A stretch of DNA of 31,902 nucleotides from Ruminococcus sp. (lineage in GTDB: Bacteria; Bacillota; Clostridia; Oscillospirales; Acutalibacteraceae), in assembly GCA_004556705.1 (NCBI GenBank), contig SFGA01000022.1, forward strand, positions 1-31,902, written 5' to 3'. Every line of letters starts with the position of its first letter. Positions within the stretch are counted from its first letter, which is position 1. A program made the position numbers and the translations under genes. The notes beneath the pieces are model-generated. The model worked only from the letters and a program-made list of their open reading frames with translations. It searched no databases and was not told where the DNA came from. Positions 16,543 to 24,127 of this stretch are shown here, piece after piece.

Positions 16543-16549
16543 GCACCAA

Positions 16550-16575
16550 GGCGGCAGGGAGTAATCCTTGTCGCC
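16550..16575 (+). terminator. Weak terminator-like hairpin after tnpV (E1)
   Basis: GGCG...AGG pairs imperfectly with CCT...CGCC and is followed by a modest T-rich stretch (ACACTTTTATAG). The E2 counterpart at 28961-28986 is stronger. Confidence 0.4.
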
Positions 16576-16628
16576 ATTACACTTTTATAGAGCAATAAAA
16601 AAGTTTACAATCATTTTTGAAAATGGTA

Positions 16629-16657
16629 TTGCTATTATTCTAGTTTTAGAATATAAT
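16629..16657 (+). promoter_or_regulatory. Promoter of the GATC defence operon with internal palindrome
   Basis: TTGCTA (16629-16634), a 17-base spacer and TATAAT (16652-16657). The spacer contains the perfect inverted repeat ATTCTA-GTTT-TAGAAT (16637-16652), which abuts the -10 box. It is a candidate operator for the HTH domain of the methylase encoded immediately downstream. Confidence 0.65.
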
Positions 16658-16685
16658 ATTATTGTGAGATTTCGGAGGTGTGATT

Positions 16686-17756
16686 ATGGAATTTATGTCT
16701 GCAAGAGAAGCTGCTGATAAATGGGGCATTTCGCAAAGAAGAGTTGCTGTTCTTTGTTCTGAAAACAGAATTGACAATGCAACTATGGTCGGCAATATGT
16801 GGATTATTCCTACTACTGCCGAAAAGCCTATTGATGCAAGAAGCGTTCGATATAGAAAATGTGATAGCAAAAAGACCAAGCCGTTTTTGAAATGGGCAGG
16901 TGGCAAAGGACAGCTTTTGTCCGAAATCGAAAAGTATTATCCTTTTGGGGATGGAAAAATTATTAAATATGCAGAGCCGTTCGTAGGCGGTGGTGCCGTA
17001 CTTTTCGATATTCTGAGCAAATACGATTTAGACGAAGTTTATATTAGTGACATAAATGCTGAACTTATCAATACATATCGCATTATTCGTGATGATATTG
17101 ATGATTTAATTAAAATACTTTACACTATGCAGAACGATTTTATTCAGTTAGATACAGATAATCGTAAAACATACTATATGGAAAAGCGTGAGCTCTTTAA
17201 CGATTTGAAAGTTAACGGGAATGAGAATATCAATATTGAAAAAGCAGCTCTAATGATTTTCCTTAACAAGACCTGTTTTAACGGTTTGTTCCGAGTCAAC
17301 AAAAAGGGACTATTTAATGTGCCTATGGGGGCTTATAAAAACCCAATGATTTGTGATGAGGAAAACCTCAGATCTGTGTCTGAAAAGCTACAAAATGTAA
17401 GAATAGTATGTGGTGATTATAGGGAGTCCGCAGACTTCATTGATGAAAACACCTTTGTTTATTTTGATCCTCCGTACCGCCCTATTACCAATACTGCAAG
17501 CTTTACGGCATATACGGAAAATCTGTTCAATGACGAAGAACAGATTGAACTTGCGAGATTTGTTGATGATATGCATAGAAAAGGTGCAAAGATTGTAATT
17601 AGCAATTCCGATCCCAAGAACTCTAACACCGAAGATGACTTCTTCGATAATATTTATTCATCTCATAAAATCAAGCGTGTTGAAGCTACCCGTATGATTA
17701 ACTGCAATAGCGAAGCAAGAGGAAAAATTAAAGAGTTGCTTATTAGCAATTTTTAG
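16686..17756 (+). CDS. HTH-Dam: GATC-type adenine-N6 DNA methyltransferase (D12 class) with N-terminal HTH
   Basis: A 356-residue alpha-class (D12/DpnM-type) adenine methylase. Residues 1-45 form an excisionase/MerR-like helix-turn-helix (SAREAADKWGISQRRVAVLC). The methylase domain has FLKWAGGKGQLL (67-78), the SAM-binding EPFVGGGAVLF (97-107) and the catalytic DPPY at 261-264. ATG at 16686 follows GGAGG by seven bases and is preferred to the GTG at 16680. It is first in the AT-rich cargo operon that includes a DpnII-family nuclease, which points to GATC as target. The HTH suggests that the methylase also represses its own promoter, a known control mode in restriction systems, here inferred from the palindrome between -35 and -10. 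Confidence 0.9.
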   Translation: MEFMSAREAADKWGISQRRVAVLCSENRIDNATMVGNMWIIPTTAEKPIDARSVRYRKCDSKKTKPFLKWAGGKGQLLSEIEKYYPFGDGKIIKYAEPFVGGGAVLFDILSKYDLDEVYISDINAELINTYRIIRDDIDDLIKILYTMQNDFIQLDTDNRKTYYMEKRELFNDLKVNGNENINIEKAALMIFLNKTCFNGLFRVNKKGLFNVPMGAYKNPMICDEENLRSVSEKLQNVRIVCGDYRESADFIDENTFVYFDPPYRPITNTASFTAYTENLFNDEEQIELARFVDDMHRKGAKIVISNSDPKNSNTEDDFFDNIYSSHKIKRVEATRMINCNSEARGKIKELLISNF

Positions 17757-17767
17757 GGGGAGAAAAA

Positions 17768-18610
17768 GTGATTTATTTAGAACTATCAGCAACCGAAGAA
17801 AAGAATTATATAGATAAGCTTTATCAATCCTTTACAACAGGTAGAGATTTTGAATTGTTTTTAAATTATTTTTTAAAGGAGATTGGATTCCAAGAAGTGG
17901 TTACCACAAAATATGTTGGCGACAATGGGATTGATTTAACTTGTTCCAAGTCGGGCATTGATCCTCAAGGTTTAGATACAATGAACTATTACGTTCAAGC
18001 AAAAAGATATAAATCTACCAACAAAGTTCAGGCAAAAGAAATACGTGATTTGAAAGGGTCAACTAAACGAGATAAACAAGGTAATGTACTAAATAATAAT
18101 TATATTAATGTGTTCATTACGACTTCTTCATTTACTAAGGGTGCTATAGATGAAGCAGAAAGCAATCCTAATATGCCAACCATCTTGATAGACGGAAAGA
18201 CATTGTTAAATATGTGTATTGACAACGGGATTGCATTTTCTTACCGACCGGTATTTGATGAAGATTTGCTAAAAGAGATTTTGAAACAGTATTCTCAACC
18301 AAGTGCAACTATTGATAATACCATTGATGATTATTTGGTTGAGCGTAACATTACTGCGAACGATATACGAGCAAGAATTTTGATAATTCCTCAAATAATC
18401 AAGAATTCTATTAGCGCCTCTGACTCTTCTATAAAAGTAGAAATCAACGGACAAATTCAAACTCTTAATTTGGATAAATCCCATAGATATATTGGTGGCA
18501 TTACTCAAATTTACAAAGATTGCGGATTAATCAATGCGGATAATTCGTTTATTCAGAAAAAATCTAAGTGGAAAATTGAAGACGATAGATTTATTGTTGT
18601 AATTGAATAG
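17768..18610 (+). CDS. Mrr-like PD-(D/E)xK nuclease
   Basis: A 280-residue protein. The N-terminal 130 residues match the Mrr catalytic fold: TGRDFELFLNYFLKEIGF (helix 1), GDNGIDL with Asp56, the QAKRY motif (Gln77, Lys79) and INVFITTSSFTKGAIDEAE. Mrr-type enzymes cut modified DNA or act as the nuclease module of other systems. The C-terminal part (about 150-280) is unrecognised and may set specificity. GTG at 17768 is preceded by GGGGGAG. It sits between the Dam-type methylase and the DpnII-family nuclease, 11 bases after the former and 11 before the latter, so it is part of the same operon. It is not a standard DpnII-system gene. Confidence 0.75.
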   Translation: MIYLELSATEEKNYIDKLYQSFTTGRDFELFLNYFLKEIGFQEVVTTKYVGDNGIDLTCSKSGIDPQGLDTMNYYVQAKRYKSTNKVQAKEIRDLKGSTKRDKQGNVLNNNYINVFITTSSFTKGAIDEAESNPNMPTILIDGKTLLNMCIDNGIAFSYRPVFDEDLLKEILKQYSQPSATIDNTIDDYLVERNITANDIRARILIIPQIIKNSISASDSSIKVEINGQIQTLNLDKSHRYIGGITQIYKDCGLINADNSFIQKKSKWKIEDDRFIVVIE

Positions 18611-18621
18611 AGGAAAAATAT

Positions 18622-19497
18622 ATGAGAAATTTTAGCGAATGGTTATCGGGTTTCCGTGACAGCATTGCAGATTACGGCTACTACATAGATTTTGAAAAGG
18701 TTCACAGAAATGTGGACAACATCAAAGTTGAACTTAATATCTTAAATTCACTTATTGGCTCTAAGAACATTGAGACCGACTTTGAGAACTTAATGAGAAA
18801 ATATCCTGAAGTTTTGAAGTGCATACCTCTGCTTTTAGCAGTTAGAGCGAGTGAAATATACTGTCAGGATGAAAATGGTGGTCATTTATTCCAGTTTGAT
18901 TTTGGCAAGTATCCACCCAATAGTCACGCACATTACGAAAGATACAAGTATTTTATGCGTGAAACCGGATTGTTTGATTTGTTGGAAAACCATATCATCA
19001 ACAATCTTGTTGACTACGCGACCGGCGTTGAAACCGGACTTGATTCCAATGGTCGAAAAAATCGTGGCGGTCATCTTATGGAAGATTTGGTTGAGAGCTT
19101 TATCAAGAAGGCAGGTTTTGTAAAAGACAAAACCTACTTTAAAGAAATGTACATTCATCAAATTACCGAAAAATGGGGACTCGACCTTTCTGCAATCTCT
19201 AATCAAGGTAAGATGGAAAAGCGTTTTGACTTTGTGGTAAAGACGCCGAATATGATTTATGGCATTGAAACCAACTTCTATGGTAGCGGTGGAAGCAAAC
19301 TTAATGAAACCGCTCGTAGTTATAAGACACTTGCTCTTGAAACGGACACTATCGAAGGTTTTACATTCGTATGGTTCACTGATGGTAAAGGATGGACAAG
19401 CGCCCGAAACAACCTTGAGGAGACCTTTGATGTAATGGAACACATCTATAACATCAAGGATTTGGAAAACGGGGTTATCACAGAGGTTTTTAAATAA
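18622..19497 (+). CDS. DpnII/MboI-family type II restriction endonuclease (GATC)
   Basis: A 291-residue protein resembling R.DpnII, R.LlaDCHI and R.MboI, which cleave unmethylated GATC. Visible features are the N-terminal helical region, GRKNRGGHLMEDLVESF (about 144-160), and the nuclease centre KRFDFVVKTPNMIYGIETNFY (200-220) with Asp203, Glu216 and the downstream GSGGSKLNETARSY loop. Length is close to the family norm. It is co-transcribed with the adenine methylase that would protect the same site. Its stop overlaps the start of the next methylase gene by one base. Specificity for GATC is inferred from the family. Confidence 0.85.
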   Translation: MRNFSEWLSGFRDSIADYGYYIDFEKVHRNVDNIKVELNILNSLIGSKNIETDFENLMRKYPEVLKCIPLLLAVRASEIYCQDENGGHLFQFDFGKYPPNSHAHYERYKYFMRETGLFDLLENHIINNLVDYATGVETGLDSNGRKNRGGHLMEDLVESFIKKAGFVKDKTYFKEMYIHQITEKWGLDLSAISNQGKMEKRFDFVVKTPNMIYGIETNFYGSGGSKLNETARSYKTLALETDTIEGFTFVWFTDGKGWTSARNNLEETFDVMEHIYNIKDLENGVITEVFK

Positions 19498-20243
19498 TGG
19501 CAAAGAAAATTACAAAATGGGAGCCTGAAGGTTTTGAATTGGAAATGACTACTCATTGGTCATTTCCAAAACGTGGCGATTGGGCAACCCACGATGCAAA
19601 ATGGCGTGGTAATTGGTCGCCATATATTCCTCGAAATATTTTGCTCCGCTATTCAAAAGAGAACGACTTGGTTCTCGATCAGTTTGCGGGTGGTGGTACT
19701 ACCCTTGTAGAAGCAAAATTATTAAACCGAAATATTATTGGCGTGGATGTAAATGATGTAGCTCTTGCTCGTTGCAAAGAGAAAACTGCATTTGAACACG
19801 AAGGTGCAAATGGTAAAGTATATCTTCATAAAGGCGATGCAAGAAATCTTGACTTTGTACCGGATAACAGCATTGATTTGATTTGTACTCACCCACCGTA
19901 TGCCGATATTATCAAATACAGCGAAGATATCAAAGAAGATTTATCTCACCTAAAGATCAAGGATTTTCTCGAGGAAATGAAAACGGTAGCTACTGAGAGC
20001 TACCGTGTCTTAAAAAAAGAAAAATATTGTGCCGTGCTAATGGGAGATACTCGCCGAAATGGGCATATGGTACCAATGTCGTTTGATGTTATGCAAATTT
20101 TTGAAGATGCAGGTTTTAAACTAAAAGAACTTATTATCAAAGAACAGCATAACTGTAAAGCAACGGGATATTGGAAAACAAACAGCGTGAAGTATAACTT
20201 TTTGCTGATTGCTCACGAGTATTTATTTGTTTTTAAAAAATGA
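19497..20243 (+). CDS. Second amino-DNA methyltransferase with motif I before motif IV
   Basis: A 248-residue SAM-dependent amino-methyltransferase. The SAM loop DQFAGGGTTLVEA is at 61-73 and the catalytic tetrapeptide is HPPY within THPPY (131-135), in place of the usual DPPY or SPPY. Motif order (I then IV) is opposite to that of the beta-class M.DpnA usually found in DpnII systems, so it is not a DpnA orthologue, although it fills the same place. It probably modifies the recognition site or a variant of it (m6A or m4C cannot be told apart). It overlaps the nuclease gene by one base (TAATGG junction). A role protecting single-stranded incoming DNA, as M.DpnA has, is possible but unsupported. 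Confidence 0.75.
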   Translation: MAKKITKWEPEGFELEMTTHWSFPKRGDWATHDAKWRGNWSPYIPRNILLRYSKENDLVLDQFAGGGTTLVEAKLLNRNIIGVDVNDVALARCKEKTAFEHEGANGKVYLHKGDARNLDFVPDNSIDLICTHPPYADIIKYSEDIKEDLSHLKIKDFLEEMKTVATESYRVLKKEKYCAVLMGDTRRNGHMVPMSFDVMQIFEDAGFKLKELIIKEQHNCKATGYWKTNSVKYNFLLIAHEYLFVFKK

Positions 20244-20255
20244 TGGGAGAATAAA

Positions 20256-22079
20256 ATGCTACGAATAACAAATTGTAATATTAATCGATATCGTTCCATT
20301 TTATCGATGGCAATTGATATTTCGTCTGATCTAAACTTAGTTGCGCTTTGTGGTCAAAACAATGTTGGTAAAACTAATACATTACGAGCAATTAATTTAT
20401 TTTTTAACCCCGAAACCTACACTCCAGAAGTTGATATGCCAAAAATAAAACATGCTACTGGCGGACAGTCTATTCATCCCAAAATAGAAATCACTTTTTG
20501 GGACGATAAGAAAGATATTTTTTATGTCATTTGTCGCGATATGAAGTTTTATTCAGCATCTTCAAGCGAAGAGAGCATTAGTGGAGTTTCTTTTAAACTT
20601 GAAGGAAAAAAGAAAAAAGATAAGAAAAAACTTATTTTTGCAGAAATTAGTGATATATTGAACCAGGTTGAATTTGTATATATTGAGTCTATAAATACAT
20701 TCATACCTGAATTGATAAGTAAAATTACAGAAGGCATCATAAATGTTGAATATGATAAGGCACGATTTTCTCGGTCTAAAAAGGAACTAAAAGAAGCATA
20801 TGATACATATGTTGATGGATTAAGTGCGATTCTCGAAACTTTTGCAAAGGATATTTCTAACACTTTCAATTATTTCCGCGAAAATTGGAAGGTAGAATTT
20901 ATAGTTCCAAAAAATTCGGAAACATTCAGAGATCTTATTTCTGAAGATGTTCATTTATCTCTTGATGACAACGGAAGTATAGGAGTATTGGATAAGGGAG
21001 CCGGCTTGCAAAGATTAGCTACTATTTTGCTTAATTTTGAAATGCTTTCTCGCATTAATAAAAGAAAAAGTATTGTTGTTTGTATAGACGAGCCAGATGC
21101 GTATTTGCATGAAGGGCTTCAACGGAAATTGAAAGCGCTTTTCGATGAAAAAAGTAGTAGTATGCAGTTGTTTTTTACGACACATTCTAAAGTTTTTATT
21201 AATGAGTATAATATGCGTAACGTTTTTCTTTTGGATTCTAAGTATTATGAACAATACTCCACACGAAAAAAGAAAAATATCAATGTTACAGAAACTATTT
21301 TGATTGATATAAATGAGCAAAGTGGCTATGATAAAATTTGCTCTCACTTAGGGATTGAAGCGGTAACATATGAATTGCTACAACGAAATAACCTTTTAGT
21401 AGAAGGCAACTGTGATAAAAAATATCTTACTGAGTTGCTTAATTATTTTGAACTTCCGTGTCCAAATATAGAGGCTCTTAACGGTGCAGATAATGCTATA
21501 AAATTTCTTGAATTTTATGATTCGTACTATCGGAATAATACGACGCAATATATGCCGAAGATCAAAGTTGTGCTTGATAACGATGTCAAGGGAAGAGAAA
21601 TTTACAGTAAAATTCAATCCAAAGCATATAATCACATTAATGTTAATGCAATTTTGCTTCAAAATCACACAAATAGCGGAAATGTTAAAATTGAAAAAAA
21701 CAATACAAATAACGAAATAGAAGATTTTTTGTATCCGGAGGTTATTGTTTATTTAATAAATTTACTTTTGGATAAGAAAAGTATGGTAAAATTGAAATCA
21801 AGTTCAGTATGTAAAAAAATACATACACCATCATTCGCCATTAAGGGAATTCTTGAACTGTGTGAATACGAAAAGAATTCTTTGAATCCTGAAAATGGTG
21901 CTGAATTATCATTTATATCTTCTGGAAGTCAAACAAATCGAGTAAAAGAAGGACTGGCAGGAATGTTCAATTTAAAAGCCAACAAAAATCTTTTAGCATT
22001 GATAGGAGAATGTGATAAAAAATATCCCTATGTGCAACAGGCGCTCAAGAAGTTATGTGATTTTGAGGATGTTACCTAA
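20256..22079 (+). CDS. OLD-family ATPase with C-terminal TOPRIM nuclease
   Basis: A 607-residue protein of the overcoming-lysogenization-defect family. The SMC/ABC-type ATPase half has Walker A GQNNVGKT at 33-40, a signature-like DKGAGLQRLATILL (about 248-261), Walker B VVCIDEPDAYLHEG and an H-loop TTHSKVF. The C-terminal TOPRIM part starts near residue 385 with LLVEGNCDKKYL (the catalytic Glu) and KVVLDNDVKG (the DxD pair). OLD proteins act alone (P2 Old) or with a UvrD-like partner in Gabija. No helicase follows here, so this would be a solo (class 1-like) OLD or a component working with the restriction genes. The gene is AT-rich like the rest of the cargo and begins 12 bases after the methylase. 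Confidence 0.85.
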   Translation: MLRITNCNINRYRSILSMAIDISSDLNLVALCGQNNVGKTNTLRAINLFFNPETYTPEVDMPKIKHATGGQSIHPKIEITFWDDKKDIFYVICRDMKFYSASSSEESISGVSFKLEGKKKKDKKKLIFAEISDILNQVEFVYIESINTFIPELISKITEGIINVEYDKARFSRSKKELKEAYDTYVDGLSAILETFAKDISNTFNYFRENWKVEFIVPKNSETFRDLISEDVHLSLDDNGSIGVLDKGAGLQRLATILLNFEMLSRINKRKSIVVCIDEPDAYLHEGLQRKLKALFDEKSSSMQLFFTTHSKVFINEYNMRNVFLLDSKYYEQYSTRKKKNINVTETILIDINEQSGYDKICSHLGIEAVTYELLQRNNLLVEGNCDKKYLTELLNYFELPCPNIEALNGADNAIKFLEFYDSYYRNNTTQYMPKIKVVLDNDVKGREIYSKIQSKAYNHINVNAILLQNHTNSGNVKIEKNNTNNEIEDFLYPEVIVYLINLLLDKKSMVKLKSSSVCKKIHTPSFAIKGILELCEYEKNSLNPENGAELSFISSGSQTNRVKEGLAGMFNLKANKNLLALIGECDKKYPYVQQALKKLCDFEDVT

Positions 22080-22091
22080 GAGTTGGTTTCC

Positions 22092-22110
22092 GTGGCAACA
22101 GAATGGCAAC
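22092..22110 (+). repeat. Arm-type repeats, right end of E1
   Basis: GTGGCAAC (22092-22099) and ATGGCAAC (22103-22110) have the same 11-base period as at 11003-11021, just after the last E1 gene. Confidence 0.7.
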
Positions 22111-22211
22111 AAAAAATCGGATAGCGTATGCTTTACCGATAATACAAATAATGTAGATACTCTCTGCTAAATCTCATAAACAAATGCGTTTAAGATTGAT
22201 TTACAGGGAGC

Positions 22212-22221
22212 GAGTGGGAAT
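22212..22221 (+). repeat. Shared core: attR of E1 and attL of E2
   Basis: This GAGTGGGAAT is identical to the end of the guaA-like gene, but here it is not in a coding context. To its right the sequence resembles the left end of E1: an AAAACC/GGTTTT dyad, a GTTTGAAA stretch, two arm repeats and a terminator hairpin at matching distances. The interval 22080-22369 holds no gene. Confidence 0.8.
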
Positions 22222-22282
22222 AATACCAAAAACGCTGAAAACCCGCATAAACACTAGGTTTTTGAGGTTTGAAAAAGCCTCA

Positions 22283-22300
22283 TGACAACGTTTTGACAAC
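22283..22300 (+). repeat. Arm-type repeats, left end of E2
   Basis: TGACAAC at 22283-22289 and 22294-22300 has an 11-base period, about 70 bases from the core. Compared with E1 (TGGCAAC), one base differs in both copies, as if the pair had co-evolved with its integrase. Confidence 0.65.
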
Positions 22301-22321
22301 AATTTCAGATTATTCATAAAT

Positions 22322-22366
22322 AAAGAGCTAACAGATTTTTGTTACAAAGTCTGTTAGCTCTTTTTA
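22322..22366. terminator. Bidirectional terminator, left end of E2
   Basis: AAAGAGCTAACAGA (22322-22335) pairs perfectly with TCTGTTAGCTCTTT (22350-22363) and has T-rich flanks on both strands. It ends the minus-strand membrane protein/protease/xre operon. Confidence 0.88.
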
Positions 22367-22369
22367 TTT

Positions 22370-22834
22370 TTATTCTTCGGTTGGCTTTTCTTTTTCTCTT
22401 TTTTCTTTACGAGTAGCAAGCCAAGCATTCAACCCTATCTTTCCTATTGTAAGCAAAACTATAGCTATTACAGGAGCTAAGAATGGAGCAGATGTACCCA
22501 AAACCGGAGCAAGCGCAATAGATATACCGCCTACGATATAACTTTGGACAACACCCGACTCCTTAAGAATAGCAAGTCTGCTATCTTTGTATTTTTCATC
22601 TCCTGTGAAAAAGGCTTCAACTTCGTCTAAAACTTTTTCAAAGAAAATTGATGGTTTTTTTTGTGTTCCAAATGGTACATTTGTTGGGATAGTCGCCGTC
22701 AACCATTTATTAGCCACCACTTCATAGTCATTAGTTTGTTCATAAAGCTGACGGATGAGATTTTTTTGATATGTACTCAATGTATCAATCCAAGAGTCAG
22801 GATCGACATTGAAGATTTCGCTAATATCGTTCAT
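22370..22834 (-). CDS. Small membrane protein paired with the trypsin-like protease
   Basis: A 154-residue protein I do not recognise. Residues 1-95 are soluble and charged, with several Trp/Phe residues (SWIDTLSTYQ, ANKWLTATIP, FFEKVLDEVEAFF). Residues about 96-138 form a long hydrophobic stretch, probably two helices with a short GTSAPF turn. The C-terminus is a highly charged tail (TRKEKREKEK). Its ATG overlaps the stop of the protease gene (ATGA), so the two are translationally coupled and likely act together. The layout (protease first, small membrane protein second) is compatible with a protease-activated membrane effector, but no function is shown. Confidence 0.75.
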   Translation of the reverse strand: MNDISEIFNVDPDSWIDTLSTYQKNLIRQLYEQTNDYEVVANKWLTATIPTNVPFGTQKKPSIFFEKVLDEVEAFFTGDEKYKDSRLAILKESGVVQSYIVGGISIALAPVLGTSAPFLAPVIAIVLLTIGKIGLNAWLATRKEKREKEKPTEE

Positions 22835-23487
22835 TCTAACATCTCCTTTATATACTCAGCAGAAATAGCGTGGGTCGTTTGATGTAGGGTTTGTGGATCT
22901 ATACCACCGATGCTAATAGAACCATTTACCTGTGGTGCATATGAACCAATTAGAATACCTGCTATAGCACGTTTTTCAGGTATTACAATTGGACTACCTG
23001 ATTGACCTGGACGAGATTGAATGTTCAGCACAATATTTTTAAGTTTTATACCGTTTGAATCAATGAGTATTTTTGCGCCAATTGAGGTATCTTGCTGAGT
23101 TAACACCATTCGTCCGTGATTGGAATGAGGGTATCCAAAAACAGAAATTGCTTCACCTACTTGAACAGAATCGGTCGAATCCAAGACAAACGTTGACTGA
23201 ACTGTAGCAGGGACTTCTAATATGCAAACATCCGCTATAGGGTTTATTTCCTTAATCTTAGCAGGAATACACTGTATCTCGTTATTGGATGTATCCTGAT
23301 AGTCCTGTATCGAATTGACCTTATTCATTATAACAACCAAACCGCTATCATTGTTTCCTGTAACGTGTGCAGCAGTAGCTAAAAGTCCTCTCCGGTTAAT
23401 AAAAAATGCAGTACCCAACAAAGTCACACCATTAGGCGTGACTCTTCCAACAGGATGTACCACGTAACTAATATCTGTAAAATACAT
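22831..23487 (-). CDS. Trypsin-like serine protease
   Basis: A 218-residue chymotrypsin-fold protease of the Trypsin_2/DegP-type catalytic family without a PDZ domain. The triad is visible: His41 in ATAAHV, Asp86 in ADVCILEV and Ser163 in GQSGSP. There is no signal peptide or membrane anchor, so it is probably cytoplasmic. The start is fixed by CGGAGGAAT seven bases upstream, and the start codon shares one base with the xre stop. Trypsin-like proteases next to small effectors occur in several bacterial conflict systems, and its co-transcription with the element's repressor suggests constitutive expression while integrated. The substrate is unknown. Confidence 0.85.
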   Translation of the reverse strand: MYFTDISYVVHPVGRVTPNGVTLLGTAFFINRRGLLATAAHVTGNNDSGLVVIMNKVNSIQDYQDTSNNEIQCIPAKIKEINPIADVCILEVPATVQSTFVLDSTDSVQVGEAISVFGYPHSNHGRMVLTQQDTSIGAKILIDSNGIKLKNIVLNIQSRPGQSGSPIVIPEKRAIAGILIGSYAPQVNGSISIGGIDPQTLHQTTHAISAEYIKEMLE

Positions 23488-23993
23488 TAAGATTCCTCCG
23501 TTTTCTTTTCTGCACGAATTTTATCAAGAGATTCTCTTGTGTGCTGTACCTCTACCTCGGGATATGTATAACGCCAACGGTCATATTCCTCTTTGCTGAT
23601 TTCGCCGTTGCGATACTTCTCCGCTTCTTTCTGCCAAGCGGTAAAACGCTCAAGCAAAGAAATGTAAGATGTTCCTCTGTTTTTATCAAGACGGATACAA
23701 ACCTCGTTATCAAGCTTGTCGATTTTTAAACCGTAAATGTCCTCTAATGCAAAGAGGGTGTGCATAAAGCCGAGATCAGTATCAATGTCAGGAACATTCA
23801 AAGCCATAGTCGAAACACCCAATACATCAGCAAGCGATTGTGTCAAATCTGCTTTGGGACATCTTGAGCCGGACTCATATTGTGCCATACGAATGTCAGC
23901 GGTTTTCTCAGGAAAACCGACCTGAACACCGAGAAACTTTTGTGTCATTCCTTTTAGATTTCGAAAAAATCTTATTCTTTCACCGATTGCCAT
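23487..23993 (-). CDS. Xre-family regulator of E2
   Basis: A 168-residue homologue of the E1 regulator. The N-terminal helix-turn-helix (about 1-65) is nearly the same (GERIRFFRNLKGMTQ, EKTADIRMAQYESGSR), while the C-terminal tail differs. An AAGGAG site lies 10 bases before ATG. It is divergent from xis2 and probably controls the excision operon. Unlike in E1, its transcript continues into the protease and membrane protein genes, so those cargo genes are expressed with the repressor. The most likely operator is the palindrome at 24105-24120 in the opposing promoter. Confidence 0.85.
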   Translation of the reverse strand: MAIGERIRFFRNLKGMTQKFLGVQVGFPEKTADIRMAQYESGSRCPKADLTQSLADVLGVSTMALNVPDIDTDLGFMHTLFALEDIYGLKIDKLDNEVCIRLDKNRGTSYISLLERFTAWQKEAEKYRNGEISKEEYDRWRYTYPEVEVQHTRESLDKIRAEKKTEES

Positions 23994-24027
23994 AGCAATT
24001 ACACTCCTTAATCTGTGTTGTATAAAG

Positions 24028-24057
24028 AGTATAGCATATATAGTTAGGATATGTCAA
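24028..24057 (-). promoter_or_regulatory. xre-protease operon promoter of E2
   Basis: On the minus strand: TTGACA (24057-24052), an 18-base spacer and TATACT (24033-24028), as in E1. Confidence 0.75.
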
Positions 24058-24098
24058 GATAACAAAAACAAAAAAGTTAGTATTTTTTCAAGAAACTA

Positions 24099-24127
24099 TT
24101 GACTTAACGGAAATCCGTTAGTATAAT
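24099..24127 (+). promoter_or_regulatory. xis-int promoter of E2 with operator-like palindrome
   Basis: TTGACT (24099-24104), a 17-base spacer and TATAAT (24122-24127). The spacer is almost entirely the palindrome TAACGGA-AA-TCCGTTA (24105-24120), and a further TCCGTTAGTA half-site lies at about 24142-24151. This suits repression by the divergent Xre protein. Confidence 0.75.

Larger units (their letters stand above)
10934..22221 (+). mobile_element. Integrative and mobilizable element E1, inserted at the 3' end of guaA-like gene
   Basis: The element is bounded by direct copies of GAGTGGGAAT, at 10934-10943 (overlapping the guaA-like stop codon) and 22212-22221. A pair of TGGCAAC arm repeats lies inside each end. 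It encodes xre, xis, a tyrosine integrase, a MobC-like protein, a RepA-like ATPase, a MobV relaxase and TnpV, followed by an AT-rich defence cargo. It has no type IV secretion genes, so it is mobilizable rather than self-transmissible. The 3' end of guaA is a known hotspot for integrative islands in bacteria, which agrees with this placement. Confidence 0.85.
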
